From assembly GCA_016795465.1 (NCBI GenBank), contig JAEUHK010000078.1, forward strand, positions 1-64,000: a stretch of DNA of 64,000 nt, given 5' to 3'. The position numbers and the translations under genes are program-made. This document shows positions 35,417-44,190 of this stretch, in pieces (the stretch's first letter is position 1; every line of letters starts with the position of its first letter). The notes under the pieces were generated by a model. The model saw only the letters and a program-made list of their open reading frames with translations, had not been told where the DNA came from and did not search any database. This DNA comes from Verrucomicrobiaceae bacterium (lineage in GTDB: Bacteria > Verrucomicrobiota > Verrucomicrobiia > Verrucomicrobiales > Verrucomicrobiaceae).

Positions 35417-36691
35417 GTGAGAGAAATCCTGAGCATCCATGTCGGCCAGTGTGGCAATCAAATCGCAGACCGCTTCTGGCGTCTTGTCCTGCGTGAGCAC
35501 GGCCTCACCGAGTCCGGCACACCGAAGGCCGGTGCCAATGTGGCCGCCAACGCGAACATGGAAGTCTTCTTCCACAAGGTCCGCGAAGGCAAATACATCC
35601 CCCGTGCTGTCCTCGTGGACCTCGAGCCCGGCGTCATCGCCCGTATCGAAGGTGGCGACATGGCGCAGCTCTTCGATGAAGGCAGCATCGTCCGCAAAAT
35701 CCCCGGTGCCGCCAACAACTGGGCCCGTGGTTATAACGTCGAAGGCGAGCGCATCATCGACCAGATCATGAACGTCATCGACGCCGCGGTGGAGAAGACC
35801 AAGTCCCTCCAGGGCTTCCTTCTCACGCACTCCATCGGTGGTGGTTCCGGTTCTGGTCTCGGCTCGCTCATTCTCGAGCGTCTGCGTCAGGCCTATCCGA
35901 AAAAGAAGATCTTCACCTTCTCCGTCGCACCTTCGCCGCTCATCTCCGACTCCGCCGTCGAGCCTTACAATGCGATTCTGACCCTTCAGCGCATCCTCGA
36001 CAACGCGGACGCGGCCGTCCTTCTCGACAACGAAGCCCTCTTCCGCATCGCCAAGGCCAAGCTGAACCGCAGCCCGAACTACATGGACCTCAACCACATC
36101 ATCGCGCTCATCATGAGCTCGGTGACCGCGTCCCTGCGCTTCCCCGGCAAGCTGAACACCGACCTCAGCGAATACGTCACGAACCTCGTTCCCTTCCCCG
36201 GCAACCACTTCCTCACCGCCTCCTTCGCTCCGATGCGTGGCCCCGGTCAGGAAGGCCAGGTGCGCATCAATTTCCCGGATGTCGCCCGTGAAACCTTCGC
36301 GCAGGACAACTTCACCGCAGCCATCGATTGGACCAACGGCGTCTATCTCTCCGCCTGCGCCCTCTTCCGCGGCGATGTGAAGGCCAAGGAAGTCGAGGAA
36401 AACATGGCCGCCATCCGCAAGACGCTCAACTTCGCCTCCTACGTCCCCACCGGTGTGAAGCTCGGCGTTGCTGAAACGGCTCCGGAAGGCTTTGCCTCCT
36501 CCGGTTTGGCCCTCGTGAACCACACTGGCATCGCCGCGGTGTTCGAGCGCCTCGTCGCGAACTTCGACATCATGTTCGACAACCACGCTTACACGCACTG
36601 GTATGAAAACGCCGGCGTCAGCCGCGACATGATGGCCACTGCCCGCAACACCATCGCCAACCTCGCCAAGTCCTATCGCGACGCCAGCTAA
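35417..36691 (+). CDS. btubB: Bacterial tubulin BtubB
   Basis: A 424-residue tubulin. The start is GTG at 35417, giving MREILSIHVGQCGNQI, nearly the beta-tubulin N-terminus; GQCGNQI is at 10-16 and the T4 loop GGGSGSG at 141-147. The T7 region LNTDLSEYVTNLVPFPG resembles the beta-tubulin text 'LNADLRKLAVNMVPFPR', and so can complete the GTPase site of BtubA across the interface. C-terminal part: NFDIMFDNHAYTHWYENAGV, as in tubulin helix H11-H12. There is no acidic tail. It lies 60 bp after btubA, and its stop is 2 bp before bklc. BtubA/BtubB form mini-microtubules in Prosthecobacter. Confidence 0.97.
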   Translation: MREILSIHVGQCGNQIADRFWRLVLREHGLTESGTPKAGANVAANANMEVFFHKVREGKYIPRAVLVDLEPGVIARIEGGDMAQLFDEGSIVRKIPGAANNWARGYNVEGERIIDQIMNVIDAAVEKTKSLQGFLLTHSIGGGSGSGLGSLILERLRQAYPKKKIFTFSVAPSPLISDSAVEPYNAILTLQRILDNADAAVLLDNEALFRIAKAKLNRSPNYMDLNHIIALIMSSVTASLRFPGKLNTDLSEYVTNLVPFPGNHFLTASFAPMRGPGQEGQVRINFPDVARETFAQDNFTAAIDWTNGVYLSACALFRGDVKAKEVEENMAAIRKTLNFASYVPTGVKLGVAETAPEGFASSGLALVNHTGIAAVFERLVANFDIMFDNHAYTHWYENAGVSRDMMATARNTIANLAKSYRDAS

Positions 36692-36693
36692 GC

Positions 36694-37464
36694 ATGGATA
36701 CCGCCCTTGAGCGCCAGATCGCCAGCGCCTCCCGCAGTGTCGAGGAGGCGCGTCGACTGGCGTATCATGACCCATCGCGCATTGGCAGCCTCGTCGAGCA
36801 GATCAGCGTCCTCGCCGATCTCCGCCAGAAGGAAGGAGACTTCCGCAAGGCCGAGTCGCTCTACCGCGAGGCTCTCTTCCGGGCGCAGGAGAGCCGCAAA
36901 AACGACGCGGACCTGCTCACCGGCATCTACAGCCTCCTCGCGCATCTTTACGACCGCTGGGGCCGCATGGACAAGGCCGCAGAATTCTACGAAAAGGCGC
37001 TCCACATCAGCGAGGACAATGGTCTCGGCGAAACCGAAAAGGTCGCCACGATCAAAAACAACCTCGCGATGATCTTCAAGCAGCTCCGCGAGTTCGAGAA
37101 GGCCGAGAGATACTACATCGAGGCTCTCGAAACCTTCCAGCGCATGGATGGCGAGCAAAGCTCCCGTGTGGCCTCCGTTTACAACAACCTCGGCGTTCTC
37201 TATTACGCCCGCCTTGATGTGGACCGCGCCCAGGAGATGCACGAGCGAGCCCTCACGATCCGTCAAAGCCTCAATGAAGGCCAGATGGACCCCGCCGACC
37301 TCTCGCAGACCTTCATCAACCTTGCCGCCGTTTACAAAGCCAGCGGCGACTTCCAAAAAGCCGAGGCCAGCATCGACCGCGCCAAGCGCCTTCGTGCCGC
37401 CCTGAACGGATTCCACCCGAATCCCCGGCGCTCCGCTTCTCTGCTCGTCGATAAGAACCTTTGA
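36694..37464 (+). CDS. bklc: Bacterial kinesin-light-chain-like TPR protein (Bklc)
   Basis: A 256-residue protein made of tetratricopeptide repeats related to kinesin light chain. Repeats of about 42 residues are visible: KAESLYREALFRAQ, YDRWGRMDKAAEFYEKALHI, QLREFEKAERYYIEALETF, YYARLDVDRAQEMHERALTI and KASGDFQKAEASIDRAKRLR. Intervening helices start with IKNNLAMIF, VYNNLGVLYY and TFINLAAVYK, typical of KLC repeats. No kinesin motor domain exists. Bklc is known to bind bacterial microtubules and possibly membranes. Only 2 nt separate it from btubB, and it lacks its own Shine-Dalgarno sequence, so it probably depends on translation of btubB. Confidence 0.95.
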   Translation: MDTALERQIASASRSVEEARRLAYHDPSRIGSLVEQISVLADLRQKEGDFRKAESLYREALFRAQESRKNDADLLTGIYSLLAHLYDRWGRMDKAAEFYEKALHISEDNGLGETEKVATIKNNLAMIFKQLREFEKAERYYIEALETFQRMDGEQSSRVASVYNNLGVLYYARLDVDRAQEMHERALTIRQSLNEGQMDPADLSQTFINLAAVYKASGDFQKAEASIDRAKRLRAALNGFHPNPRRSASLLVDKNL

Positions 37465-37478
37465 ACCTTCTCAAAGGT
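37457..37478 (+). terminator. Hairpin overlapping the bklc stop codon
   Basis: Arms acctttga (37457-37464) and tcaaaggt (37471-37478) form a perfect 8-bp stem with a 6-nt loop, and the left arm ends with the TGA of bklc. No U-tract follows, so it may be a weak terminator or a 3' stabiliser between the tubulin cassette and the next gene. Confidence 0.5.
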
Positions 37479-37512
37479 CCGCCGTCAGAACCTGCAACAA
37501 CCACCGCAGGCC

Positions 37513-39549
37513 ATGAAAACGGCACTTTCCGACCGTCCTGACGTGCTGCACGACGCTCCGCACGCCCTTTGGGACATCATCCACGGTCACCACCCCGCTC
37601 CGCGTCATTTCCGGGTCGATGTCGATCACGACGGCATCGCCTGGCTTGTCTTCGACAGCCCCAAAGCCTCCGCCAACGTCTGGAACGAGGAGACGCTCCG
37701 AGAGTTCAACCACCACCTCGAAACCCTCCGGCACGACACCCGCGTGCGAGCCCTCGTGCTCCGCAGCGGCAAAGACCGCATCTTCGTGGCCGGAGCCGAT
37801 CTGAAGGCCATCCGCCGCATGCCTCCTGCTCGTGTGAACGACCTCATCTGGCTCGGACAAGCCGTTTTTGACCGCCTGGCGAGGCTCAAGATCCCCAAAA
37901 TCGCTGCCATCCATGGTGCGTGCCTCGGCGGAGGTTTTGAAGTCACCCTCGCGTGCGATTGGCGCATCGCCAGCGACCACGAATCCACGAAAATCGGCCT
38001 GCCGGAGACGCAACTCGGCATTCTCCCGGCTTGGGGAGGCTCCACCCGGCTGCCACGCCTCATCGGCGTGGGCACAGCGCTCGACCTCATCACCAGCGGC
38101 AAGGTGCTCGGTGCCAGCGCCGCGAAGCACGCCGGACTCGTCAGCCATGTCGTGGCCCCGGAAAACCTCGAAAAGCTTGCTCGCAGCCTGATTCGTGAAA
38201 AACGGCCCGCGCCTCGTTTTAACCTCGAAAACCTCGTTTCGAGCCTCATTGGCCGTTTGGCCAAAAAAAAGGCGATGGCCAAAACACGCGGCCTGTATCC
38301 CGCCATCCCGAAAGCCATCGACGTCGTCACGCACGCCGCGCATGGCGACATCGACAACGGCCTCAAACTCGAACGCGATGCCGTCGCCGAGCTCATTCAA
38401 AGCCGCGACACCGCCCGGCTCATCGACCTCTTCTTCAAGCGCGAGGACGCCAGCAAGCGTCCGCCGGCCTCCGGCACGCCGATTCCCATCCACGACGCCG
38501 TCGTCATCGGCGCCGGTGTGATGGGCAGCGGCATCGCGCACACCCTCGCTTCGCGCGGCATCCGCGTCCTCATGACCGATGTCGCCTCCGACAGCCTCGC
38601 GCGTGGCCTGGAACGCATTCGTGGCCTCGTTTCAGACGCCACGCGCCGCAGGCTGGTCACCAAGGTGCAGGGCCGCGACACCCTTGACCGCATCGCCACG
38701 ACCACCGAGAAAGTGCCTCTCACCCGTCATCACCTCCTCATCGAGGCCGCCACGGAGAGCATGGAGCTCAAAAAGAAGATCTTCGCCGATCTCGCCGCTC
38801 GTGTTTCGAGCGACACCATCCTCGCGACGAACACCAGCGCCCTTTCCGTGGCCGAGCTGGCTCAAACGGTGCCGCATCCCGAGCGTGTGATCGGCCTGCA
38901 CTTCTTCAATCCAGTGCATCGCATGCCGTTGGTGGAGATCATCACCTTGCCGGAAACCTCGCCGGACGTGCTCGCCACGGCGATCACCTTCGTGCAAAAG
39001 ATCGGCAAGACGCCCATCGTGGTCAAAGACAGCCCCGGCTTCCTCGTGAACCGCATCTTGGTGCCCTACCTGATGGAAGCCGTGCGGCTTCACACCAGCG
39101 GCATCCCGGTCAAAGACATCGACGAGGCCATGCTGGAGTTCGGCATGCCGATGGGACCGATGCGCCTGCTTGATGAAATTGGCCTCGATGTCGCCTCGCA
39201 TGTCGCCAAAACCCTCGCGGAGGCTTTTCCGGACCGTTTTCCGAAATCGGACGTGCTCGACAAAATGGTGGCCGAAGGTCATCTCGGCAAAAAGAGCGGT
39301 CGCGGCTTCTACCGGTATGAAAACGGTCGCGAGATCGCCTTCACCGCCGCGCCGCCGATGCCGCAGCACGAGAGCATCCAGACCCGCCTCGCGTTGCTGA
39401 TCAGTCAGGAGGCCATGAAGTGCCTCAAAGAAGGCATCGCCGGCAGCGCCGATGATATCGACCTCGCCATGGTGCTCGGCACCGGCTACCCGCCCTTCCG
39501 CGGCGGCCCCATCACCTTCGCTAGGGACACGAGCATCGTGGATTACTGA
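37513..39549 (+). CDS. Fused enoyl-CoA hydratase / 3-hydroxyacyl-CoA dehydrogenase
   Basis: A 678-residue beta-oxidation enzyme of the FadB/FadJ alpha-subunit type. The N-terminal crotonase part (about 35-220) has IFVAGADLKAI, HGACLGGGFEVTLACDWRIA and GLPETQLGILPAWGGSTRLP, which contain the two catalytic Glu. The dehydrogenase part begins at about 330 with the NAD motif VIGAGVMGSGIAH and includes ATNTSALSV, GLHFFNPVHRMPLVEI (catalytic His) and KDSPGFLVNR. The C-terminal domains include GMPMGPMRLLDEIGLDVA and end with GYPPFRGGPITFARD. It catalyses hydration and oxidation of acyl-CoA. It follows bklc by 48 bp but is functionally unrelated. It overlaps the convergent TPR gene by 7 bp. Confidence 0.93.
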   Translation: MKTALSDRPDVLHDAPHALWDIIHGHHPAPRHFRVDVDHDGIAWLVFDSPKASANVWNEETLREFNHHLETLRHDTRVRALVLRSGKDRIFVAGADLKAIRRMPPARVNDLIWLGQAVFDRLARLKIPKIAAIHGACLGGGFEVTLACDWRIASDHESTKIGLPETQLGILPAWGGSTRLPRLIGVGTALDLITSGKVLGASAAKHAGLVSHVVAPENLEKLARSLIREKRPAPRFNLENLVSSLIGRLAKKKAMAKTRGLYPAIPKAIDVVTHAAHGDIDNGLKLERDAVAELIQSRDTARLIDLFFKREDASKRPPASGTPIPIHDAVVIGAGVMGSGIAHTLASRGIRVLMTDVASDSLARGLERIRGLVSDATRRRLVTKVQGRDTLDRIATTTEKVPLTRHHLLIEAATESMELKKKIFADLAARVSSDTILATNTSALSVAELAQTVPHPERVIGLHFFNPVHRMPLVEIITLPETSPDVLATAITFVQKIGKTPIVVKDSPGFLVNRILVPYLMEAVRLHTSGIPVKDIDEAMLEFGMPMGPMRLLDEIGLDVASHVAKTLAEAFPDRFPKSDVLDKMVAEGHLGKKSGRGFYRYENGREIAFTAAPPMPQHESIQTRLALLISQEAMKCLKEGIAGSADDIDLAMVLGTGYPPFRGGPITFARDTSIVDY

Positions 39550-39896
39550 TCCTTCACGACCTTCCCGCCGAGCGAGAGGATGCGAGCCTTGGACTTCGCG
39601 TCCTCCGCTTCGGCGATCTGCTTGTTCCGCACATACATCTGCGAGAGCGCGGTCCACGCGAGGAGATCGTTGGGACGCAAGGTGGTGGCCATGAGGCCGG
39701 CTCCGATGGCTTCGGTGACTTGCTCGTTCTTCAGCAAAGCCATGCCGAGAGCATGCCAGCCATCGAAAAAGCCCGGCTGAAGCTCCACGCATTTGCGAAA
39801 GAGCGGAATCGACTCCGCCAGCTCACCCAAAGCGACGTGGCCATTGGCCTCGTCGAAGATTTCCTCCACCTCAGGGCTGGGTGGTGTCTCGATCAC
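39543..39896 (-). CDS. Small TPR protein coupled to the PpiD-like gene
   Basis: A 117-residue protein with about two to three tetratricopeptide repeats: ALGELAESIPLFRKCVELQP, FDGWHALGMALLKNEQVTEA, LAWTALSQMYVRNKQIAEA. The start is taken as GTG at 39896 because it overlaps the stop of the PpiD-like gene as GTGA. A longer reading from an ATG at 39959 would lie inside that gene in another frame. Close coupling suggests a helper of the chaperone, perhaps in envelope protein folding, but no function is shown. Confidence 0.75.
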   Translation of the reverse strand: MIETPPSPEVEEIFDEANGHVALGELAESIPLFRKCVELQPGFFDGWHALGMALLKNEQVTEAIGAGLMATTLRPNDLLAWTALSQMYVRNKQIAEAEDAKSKARILSLGGKVVKDQ

Positions 39897-41428
39897 GCGG
39901 CGGTTTCGGTGCGCACCGGCATCTCGATGCGGGCTTCCTCGACCTTCTTGGCAAACCACGCTTCGAAAACGCCCTCGCCTTCGCGATTGGCAAGGCTGTC
40001 GGCCTGCTGCTTGCGGAGGCTGGCGGCGTTGTCGCTCTTGCGCAGTTCCTTGGCGTTCACAAAGACGAGCACGGTGCCCTTGTCGGTATCGACAGCCTGC
40101 GAGACCTGGCCCACTCCGGTCTTCTGCGCTTCGCGGGCGATCTGTGCGCTATTCGGAATGTTCGGAGCCGGTGTGGCGGCATCGAGTTCGATCACCGGAG
40201 CCAACGTGAGCTTCTTCTCCTTCACGAGGTCCTCGATCTTCTTCTTGTCCTTCAAACCGGCGACGAGGAAGTCACGCGCCTCATTCACGGCCTTCGTGCG
40301 AGCCTCGGCGGCTTTCTTCTCGACGATGCTATCCTTCACCTTGTCCTTCACGGCGGCGAGTTCCTGCTGCTTCGGCTCTTCGAGCGAGGAGATGGTGAAA
40401 AGATACCAGCCCTTGTCGGTCTTCACCGCGTCCGAGACGGGCTGGGTCTTGGGCTGGCTGAAAATGGCCTCGATGAAGGCTGACTCGGTTTTCAGAGCTT
40501 CCGGCGGCGTGGCCTGCTCGAACGCTGCAATGGTTTCGACCTTCTCTTTGAGTTCAGCAGCCAGTTTTTCGAGATTGGCATCACGACCCGCAGCGAGGGC
40601 TTTCTCTGTAAAAGCATTCAAACGATCCGAGACGGCCTTTTGGAGCTTCTGACGCTCTTCGAGGGGCTTCTTGTCGAGATCCTTCGGATTTTCGAAGAAC
40701 ACATACTTCACCGCACGCTTCTCGACGGTCATGTAGCTTTCCTTGGCTTCTTCGTAGGCCTTCTTGATCTCGTCGTCGGTAACCTTGATGTCCTTTTTGA
40801 AGGCTTCCGTGTCGAACGCGATGGTCGAGACCTTCATCGTCTGCTGGTTGCTGGCATACTGCTTCTCCGCGGCAAAGCTGGAGGCGGCGTAATTCTTCGT
40901 GACGAGTTCCTTCAGCTTATCGAGGCCGATTTTGAGGCGCATGATGTCGAGCAGGTCAGCGGTGCTGAGGCCATACATGCCGGCGGTTTCTTCCACCTGC
41001 TGGCCGCGGGACGGGTCAAAGACGCCGTTGGTCTGCATGTTCGGCAGTTTCTTGAGCGCCTCGACGGCCTCGGCATCGCTGGCGCGGATGCCGGTGTCTT
41101 CGAGGAGCTGCTTCAGCACCAACGCGGTGCCGACGATGCCGCCGCCGCTGTTCGAGCCGTCCTGCCCGCCGAGGCTGCTGAGGCCGATGTAGAGGTCAAA
41201 CATGCTCAGGTGCTGCATCGCAAACTGCAGCGAGCGGCCCACCTGGCCCACCTCTGCATTCGTGTAGTCCTTGCCATAAACAGTCAGCGCATGATCGCTG
41301 GGCAGCGCCTTGGCCACCTGGGCGGTCTTGTCGAAGCGCCAGCCGCCCCAGACGGAGAAGGTGATGATGATGACGATCGTGAGGACGATCAGGAAGGCTC
41401 CACGATGGCGGCGAAAGAACTCAAGCAT
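39893..41428 (-). CDS. PpiD-like membrane-anchored peptidyl-prolyl isomerase/chaperone
   Basis: A 511-residue protein. MLEFFRRHRG and a hydrophobic anchor (AFLIVLTIVIIITFSVWGGW) mark the start at 41428, typical of PpiD. A SurA-N-like region follows (about 45-220), with ALTVYGKDYTNAEVGQ and ELVTKNYAASSFAAEKQYAS. The middle has KVTDDEIKKAYEEAKESYMT and KRAVKYVFF, as in SurA/PpiD proteins. A parvulin-like section is only weakly conserved (VKTDKGWYLFTISSLEEPKQ), so isomerase activity is doubtful. It acts at the periplasmic side of the membrane. Its stop overlaps the TPR gene by 4 bp. Confidence 0.82.
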   Translation of the reverse strand: MLEFFRRHRGAFLIVLTIVIIITFSVWGGWRFDKTAQVAKALPSDHALTVYGKDYTNAEVGQVGRSLQFAMQHLSMFDLYIGLSSLGGQDGSNSGGGIVGTALVLKQLLEDTGIRASDAEAVEALKKLPNMQTNGVFDPSRGQQVEETAGMYGLSTADLLDIMRLKIGLDKLKELVTKNYAASSFAAEKQYASNQQTMKVSTIAFDTEAFKKDIKVTDDEIKKAYEEAKESYMTVEKRAVKYVFFENPKDLDKKPLEERQKLQKAVSDRLNAFTEKALAAGRDANLEKLAAELKEKVETIAAFEQATPPEALKTESAFIEAIFSQPKTQPVSDAVKTDKGWYLFTISSLEEPKQQELAAVKDKVKDSIVEKKAAEARTKAVNEARDFLVAGLKDKKKIEDLVKEKKLTLAPVIELDAATPAPNIPNSAQIAREAQKTGVGQVSQAVDTDKGTVLVFVNAKELRKSDNAASLRKQQADSLANREGEGVFEAWFAKKVEEARIEMPVRTETAA

Positions 41429-41569
41429 GGGAAAACGGGGGCTGGTGAGGAAGGGAGGGCGGATTAAGGCGCTGGCAGCCGGAGGGGCAACCGGAAAGTC
41501 ACGCTGTTTGCAGGGATCAGCAGCAAAGTGGTTGCCGCATTCGGCGGGCGCGGCTTGGATGCATGCCGC

Positions 41570-42820
41570 ATGTCCGCCCAGCGTCTCTCGCCCTACCACA
41601 TCCTCTACGTCGATGACGAGGAGAAGGCGCTGCATTACTTCCGGGAGATTTTTGGCGACGATTACGTCGTCCACATCGCCAACAACGCCCTTGATGGCTA
41701 CAAGATCCTCGAGGCCTACGGCCCGCAGATCGGGCTGGTGCTGACCGACCAGCGCATGCCCGGTGCCAGCGGCGTGGAGCTGCTAGAGCAGGCCCGCAAG
41801 CTCTCCCCGAATGCCGTGCGCATCCTCGTCACGGCCTACACGGACTATCAGGCCGCGGTCAATGCCGTGAATGACGGCCGCGTCTTCCGCTACCTGCACA
41901 AGCCTTGGGACCCCGAGGAGCTTTCCCACACCATCAAGCACGCCCTCGATTACTACCAGGTGCTCGTCGAACGCGAGCGGCTGCTGGCGGAGAAGGCGGA
42001 CACGCTACGCCACATGCTCGCCGCGGACCGTGTCTCCGGCCTGGGCATCATGGCGGAAGGCCTGAATCACCATCTGCGCAACGCCTTGACCGTCGTGCGG
42101 GCCTTCATCGACCTCGCGCCGATGAAGATCATCGAGGAGCTGAATGGAGCCCCGCCACGCGACACCAGCTTCTGGCTCGACATCCAAAGCCAGGCCGCCA
42201 CGCAGATCGACCGCATCCAGGCGCTGCTTTCCCGCCTCGCCGATGCCTCGCAGGCGAAACGCCTGATGCGGGCCGATGAGATCAGCCTCCAGGCCGTGCT
42301 CGAAGAGATGCTGAACGTCTTTGGCCAGCAGCTCGTGGAAAAGAATCTGCACGTCGACGTGGAGCTCGATCCGAATCTGCCGCACCTCATGGTGCATGGC
42401 GGACGCTTCCGCCAGATGTGGCGCCTGCTTTTCGTCGAGGAGATCACCCACCTGGCCGAGGGAGACAGCATTCAAATCAGCGCCACCACCGAGCTGGATG
42501 CCGCGGGCGGGGCGCACCTCGTCGTCTGCCTTCGCGATACCGGCCTGTGGCATGCGCACGACCGCACCTCGAACCTCTTTGACCCGTTTTTCACCCGCAG
42601 CCGCCGCCCGGATGACTTCGGCGTGAACATGATGGCCATCTACGTGACCATGCATCTGCACGGCGGCAATGCCGAGGCCCGCATGCTGGAGCCGCGCGGC
42701 CTGGAGATCCGCCTGCGGATGCCGCTCGATCCGAACACCCCGCCGCAGGAGGAAAACGAGTTCTTCCGCAAGATGAACCGCCACGAGCAGCGCTGGCGCG
42801 AACGCGAGGAGATGAAGTAA
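41570..42820 (+). CDS. Receiver / histidine-kinase-like hybrid signalling protein
   Basis: A 416-residue protein. The receiver domain comes first: ILYVDDEEKAL, the phospho-acceptor Asp at residue 60 (VLTDQRMPG), the Thr switch in LVTAYTDY and Lys111 in RYLHKPWD. A coiled linker follows, then a dimerisation-like helix with GIMAEGLNHHLRNALTVV, where His167 or 168 is the likely phospho-acceptor. The ATP-binding part is poorly conserved: the N box reads FRQMWRLLFVEEI without Asn, whereas a LRDTGL G1 box and FDPFFTRSRRPDDFGVNM remain. So it may not phosphorylate. The start at 41570 (MSAQRLSPYHILYVDDE) is chosen because the receiver begins at once. Divergent from the PpiD-like gene. Confidence 0.8.
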   Translation: MSAQRLSPYHILYVDDEEKALHYFREIFGDDYVVHIANNALDGYKILEAYGPQIGLVLTDQRMPGASGVELLEQARKLSPNAVRILVTAYTDYQAAVNAVNDGRVFRYLHKPWDPEELSHTIKHALDYYQVLVERERLLAEKADTLRHMLAADRVSGLGIMAEGLNHHLRNALTVVRAFIDLAPMKIIEELNGAPPRDTSFWLDIQSQAATQIDRIQALLSRLADASQAKRLMRADEISLQAVLEEMLNVFGQQLVEKNLHVDVELDPNLPHLMVHGGRFRQMWRLLFVEEITHLAEGDSIQISATTELDAAGGAHLVVCLRDTGLWHAHDRTSNLFDPFFTRSRRPDDFGVNMMAIYVTMHLHGGNAEARMLEPRGLEIRLRMPLDPNTPPQEENEFFRKMNRHEQRWREREEMK

Positions 42821-42885
42821 GAGATCGAACGCCGTCTTGCGTCCGGCACTGATCCTGCGGAAGGTTCCCGGCCTCACCCCACCGC

Positions 42886-44187
42886 ATGCCGAAACTCACT
42901 TTCATCCTCGAAGATGGACAGGAAATCATCGTCCCACTGACCGACCGCATCACGATCGGCAGCACGGATCAGAATGATGTCTTCGTGGATGACGAGCGAG
43001 TCTCCCGGCAGCATGCCGAGCTGCTCATGAATGCGGATGGCAGCGTGCAGGTCTTCGATTTGAAGTCCGCCGCCGGCACCTTCGTGAACGGACAACGCGT
43101 CTTGAGCCACACGCTGCTTCACGGTGATCAGCTCGCTTTTGGCCCGCTGAAGGCCGTGCTCGATCTCGAGCTGCCACCTGCTCCCTCGGCCAAGACCCGC
43201 CGCGTGCCCGTCAGCTCCCCTGCCCCGTCTGCCATCCCGAGCGAAGAACTGCGAGCCGCGGAGAACCGCCTCGCCCTGCTCGAAGCAGCGGCCAAGCAGG
43301 CCGAGGCGAAGCAGCAGGAATGGCTCGCCGCCATCGAAGGCCTCACCCGCGAGCATGCGGAGAAGTCCGCCAGCCTCGCGACGCTCACCAGCCAGCTCGA
43401 TGGCAAGACCGCGGCAGTCGCGAACACGCAAAAGCAGCTCGAAAGCATCACCACCAGCCTGCTTGCCGAAGAAAACAAGCTGGCCGCCGTTCGCCGTGAA
43501 CACGAAGAAATCGCCGCGAAGGCGCAAAGCAGCCAGCAACAGCTCCGCGAGGCCGAGGAGCAATGCGCCAAGCTTCGCAGCCAGATCGCCGAACTCGCTC
43601 CGATGGAGCAAAAGCTCGCTTCGTTGGAAAACAGCATCGCCGAGGCGGAGAAGCGTCAAAAGGTCCACGAAACGGCCATCGCAGGTCTTCAGCAGGAGCG
43701 GACGCATCAGGAGCAGGCTCTCGTGAAAATCGAGACCAGCCTCGCGGAGGCGCAGGCTGCTCTCACGAGTTGCCGCGACGATCTCACCTCCAGCAAACAG
43801 CAGGTCGAGGAGCTTCGCGCACGTCGTGCGGAGCTCGAAGCGGCCAACAACGCCCCGCTCGATGACCTTCACCGCCGCATCGAAAAGGCGCGAGGCGAGC
43901 TCGCGACGCTCGAAGCACGTCTGCGGCCACTGCGGGATTGGAAAGAGGCGCAGGATCGCCGTCTCGCGCAGCTCGGACTGCTGCCGCCGAATTCACCGGA
44001 AGCCCGCGAGCTGCTGCGCGAGATCGATTCCGAGGCCGCGGACCTTTTGCAGATCGTGAACATCCCGCCCAGCCGCACACCGCGTGTCGTGCAGGTCGAG
44101 CCGCCCTACTTCAACGGCGTGCCGCTGAAGTCCGGCCACGTTCGCGTGCAAATGGGCAGCGTCACCGAGGGCGAAAGCGAGGCTTGA
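42886..44187 (+). CDS. FHA-domain protein with long coiled coil
   Basis: A 433-residue protein. Residues of about 1-90 are an FHA phosphothreonine-binding domain: RITIGSTDQNDVFVDDERVS, RQHAEL (conserved Arg, Ser, His) and FVNGQRVLSH. From about 115 to 370 there is a heptad-rich coiled coil full of Glu, Ala, Lys and Gln (LRAAENRLALLEAAAKQAEA, then QQQLREAEEQCAKLRSQIAE). The tail has a short conserved part (PPSRTPRVVQVEPP, VRVQMG). It follows the receiver/kinase gene by 65 bp on the same strand and may read its phospho-signalling output or serve as a scaffold. The partner is unknown. Confidence 0.8.
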   Translation: MPKLTFILEDGQEIIVPLTDRITIGSTDQNDVFVDDERVSRQHAELLMNADGSVQVFDLKSAAGTFVNGQRVLSHTLLHGDQLAFGPLKAVLDLELPPAPSAKTRRVPVSSPAPSAIPSEELRAAENRLALLEAAAKQAEAKQQEWLAAIEGLTREHAEKSASLATLTSQLDGKTAAVANTQKQLESITTSLLAEENKLAAVRREHEEIAAKAQSSQQQLREAEEQCAKLRSQIAELAPMEQKLASLENSIAEAEKRQKVHETAIAGLQQERTHQEQALVKIETSLAEAQAALTSCRDDLTSSKQQVEELRARRAELEAANNAPLDDLHRRIEKARGELATLEARLRPLRDWKEAQDRRLAQLGLLPPNSPEARELLREIDSEAADLLQIVNIPPSRTPRVVQVEPPYFNGVPLKSGHVRVQMGSVTEGESEA

Positions 44188-44190
44188 TCT

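Noticed and set aside
33947..36691. FtsZ or TubZ identity for the two GTPases
   Set aside because: Both have the tubulin signature GQ(A/C)GNQI at the N-terminus, the GGGSGSG loop and the NLVPxP region, and are of tubulin length. FtsZ lacks these texts.
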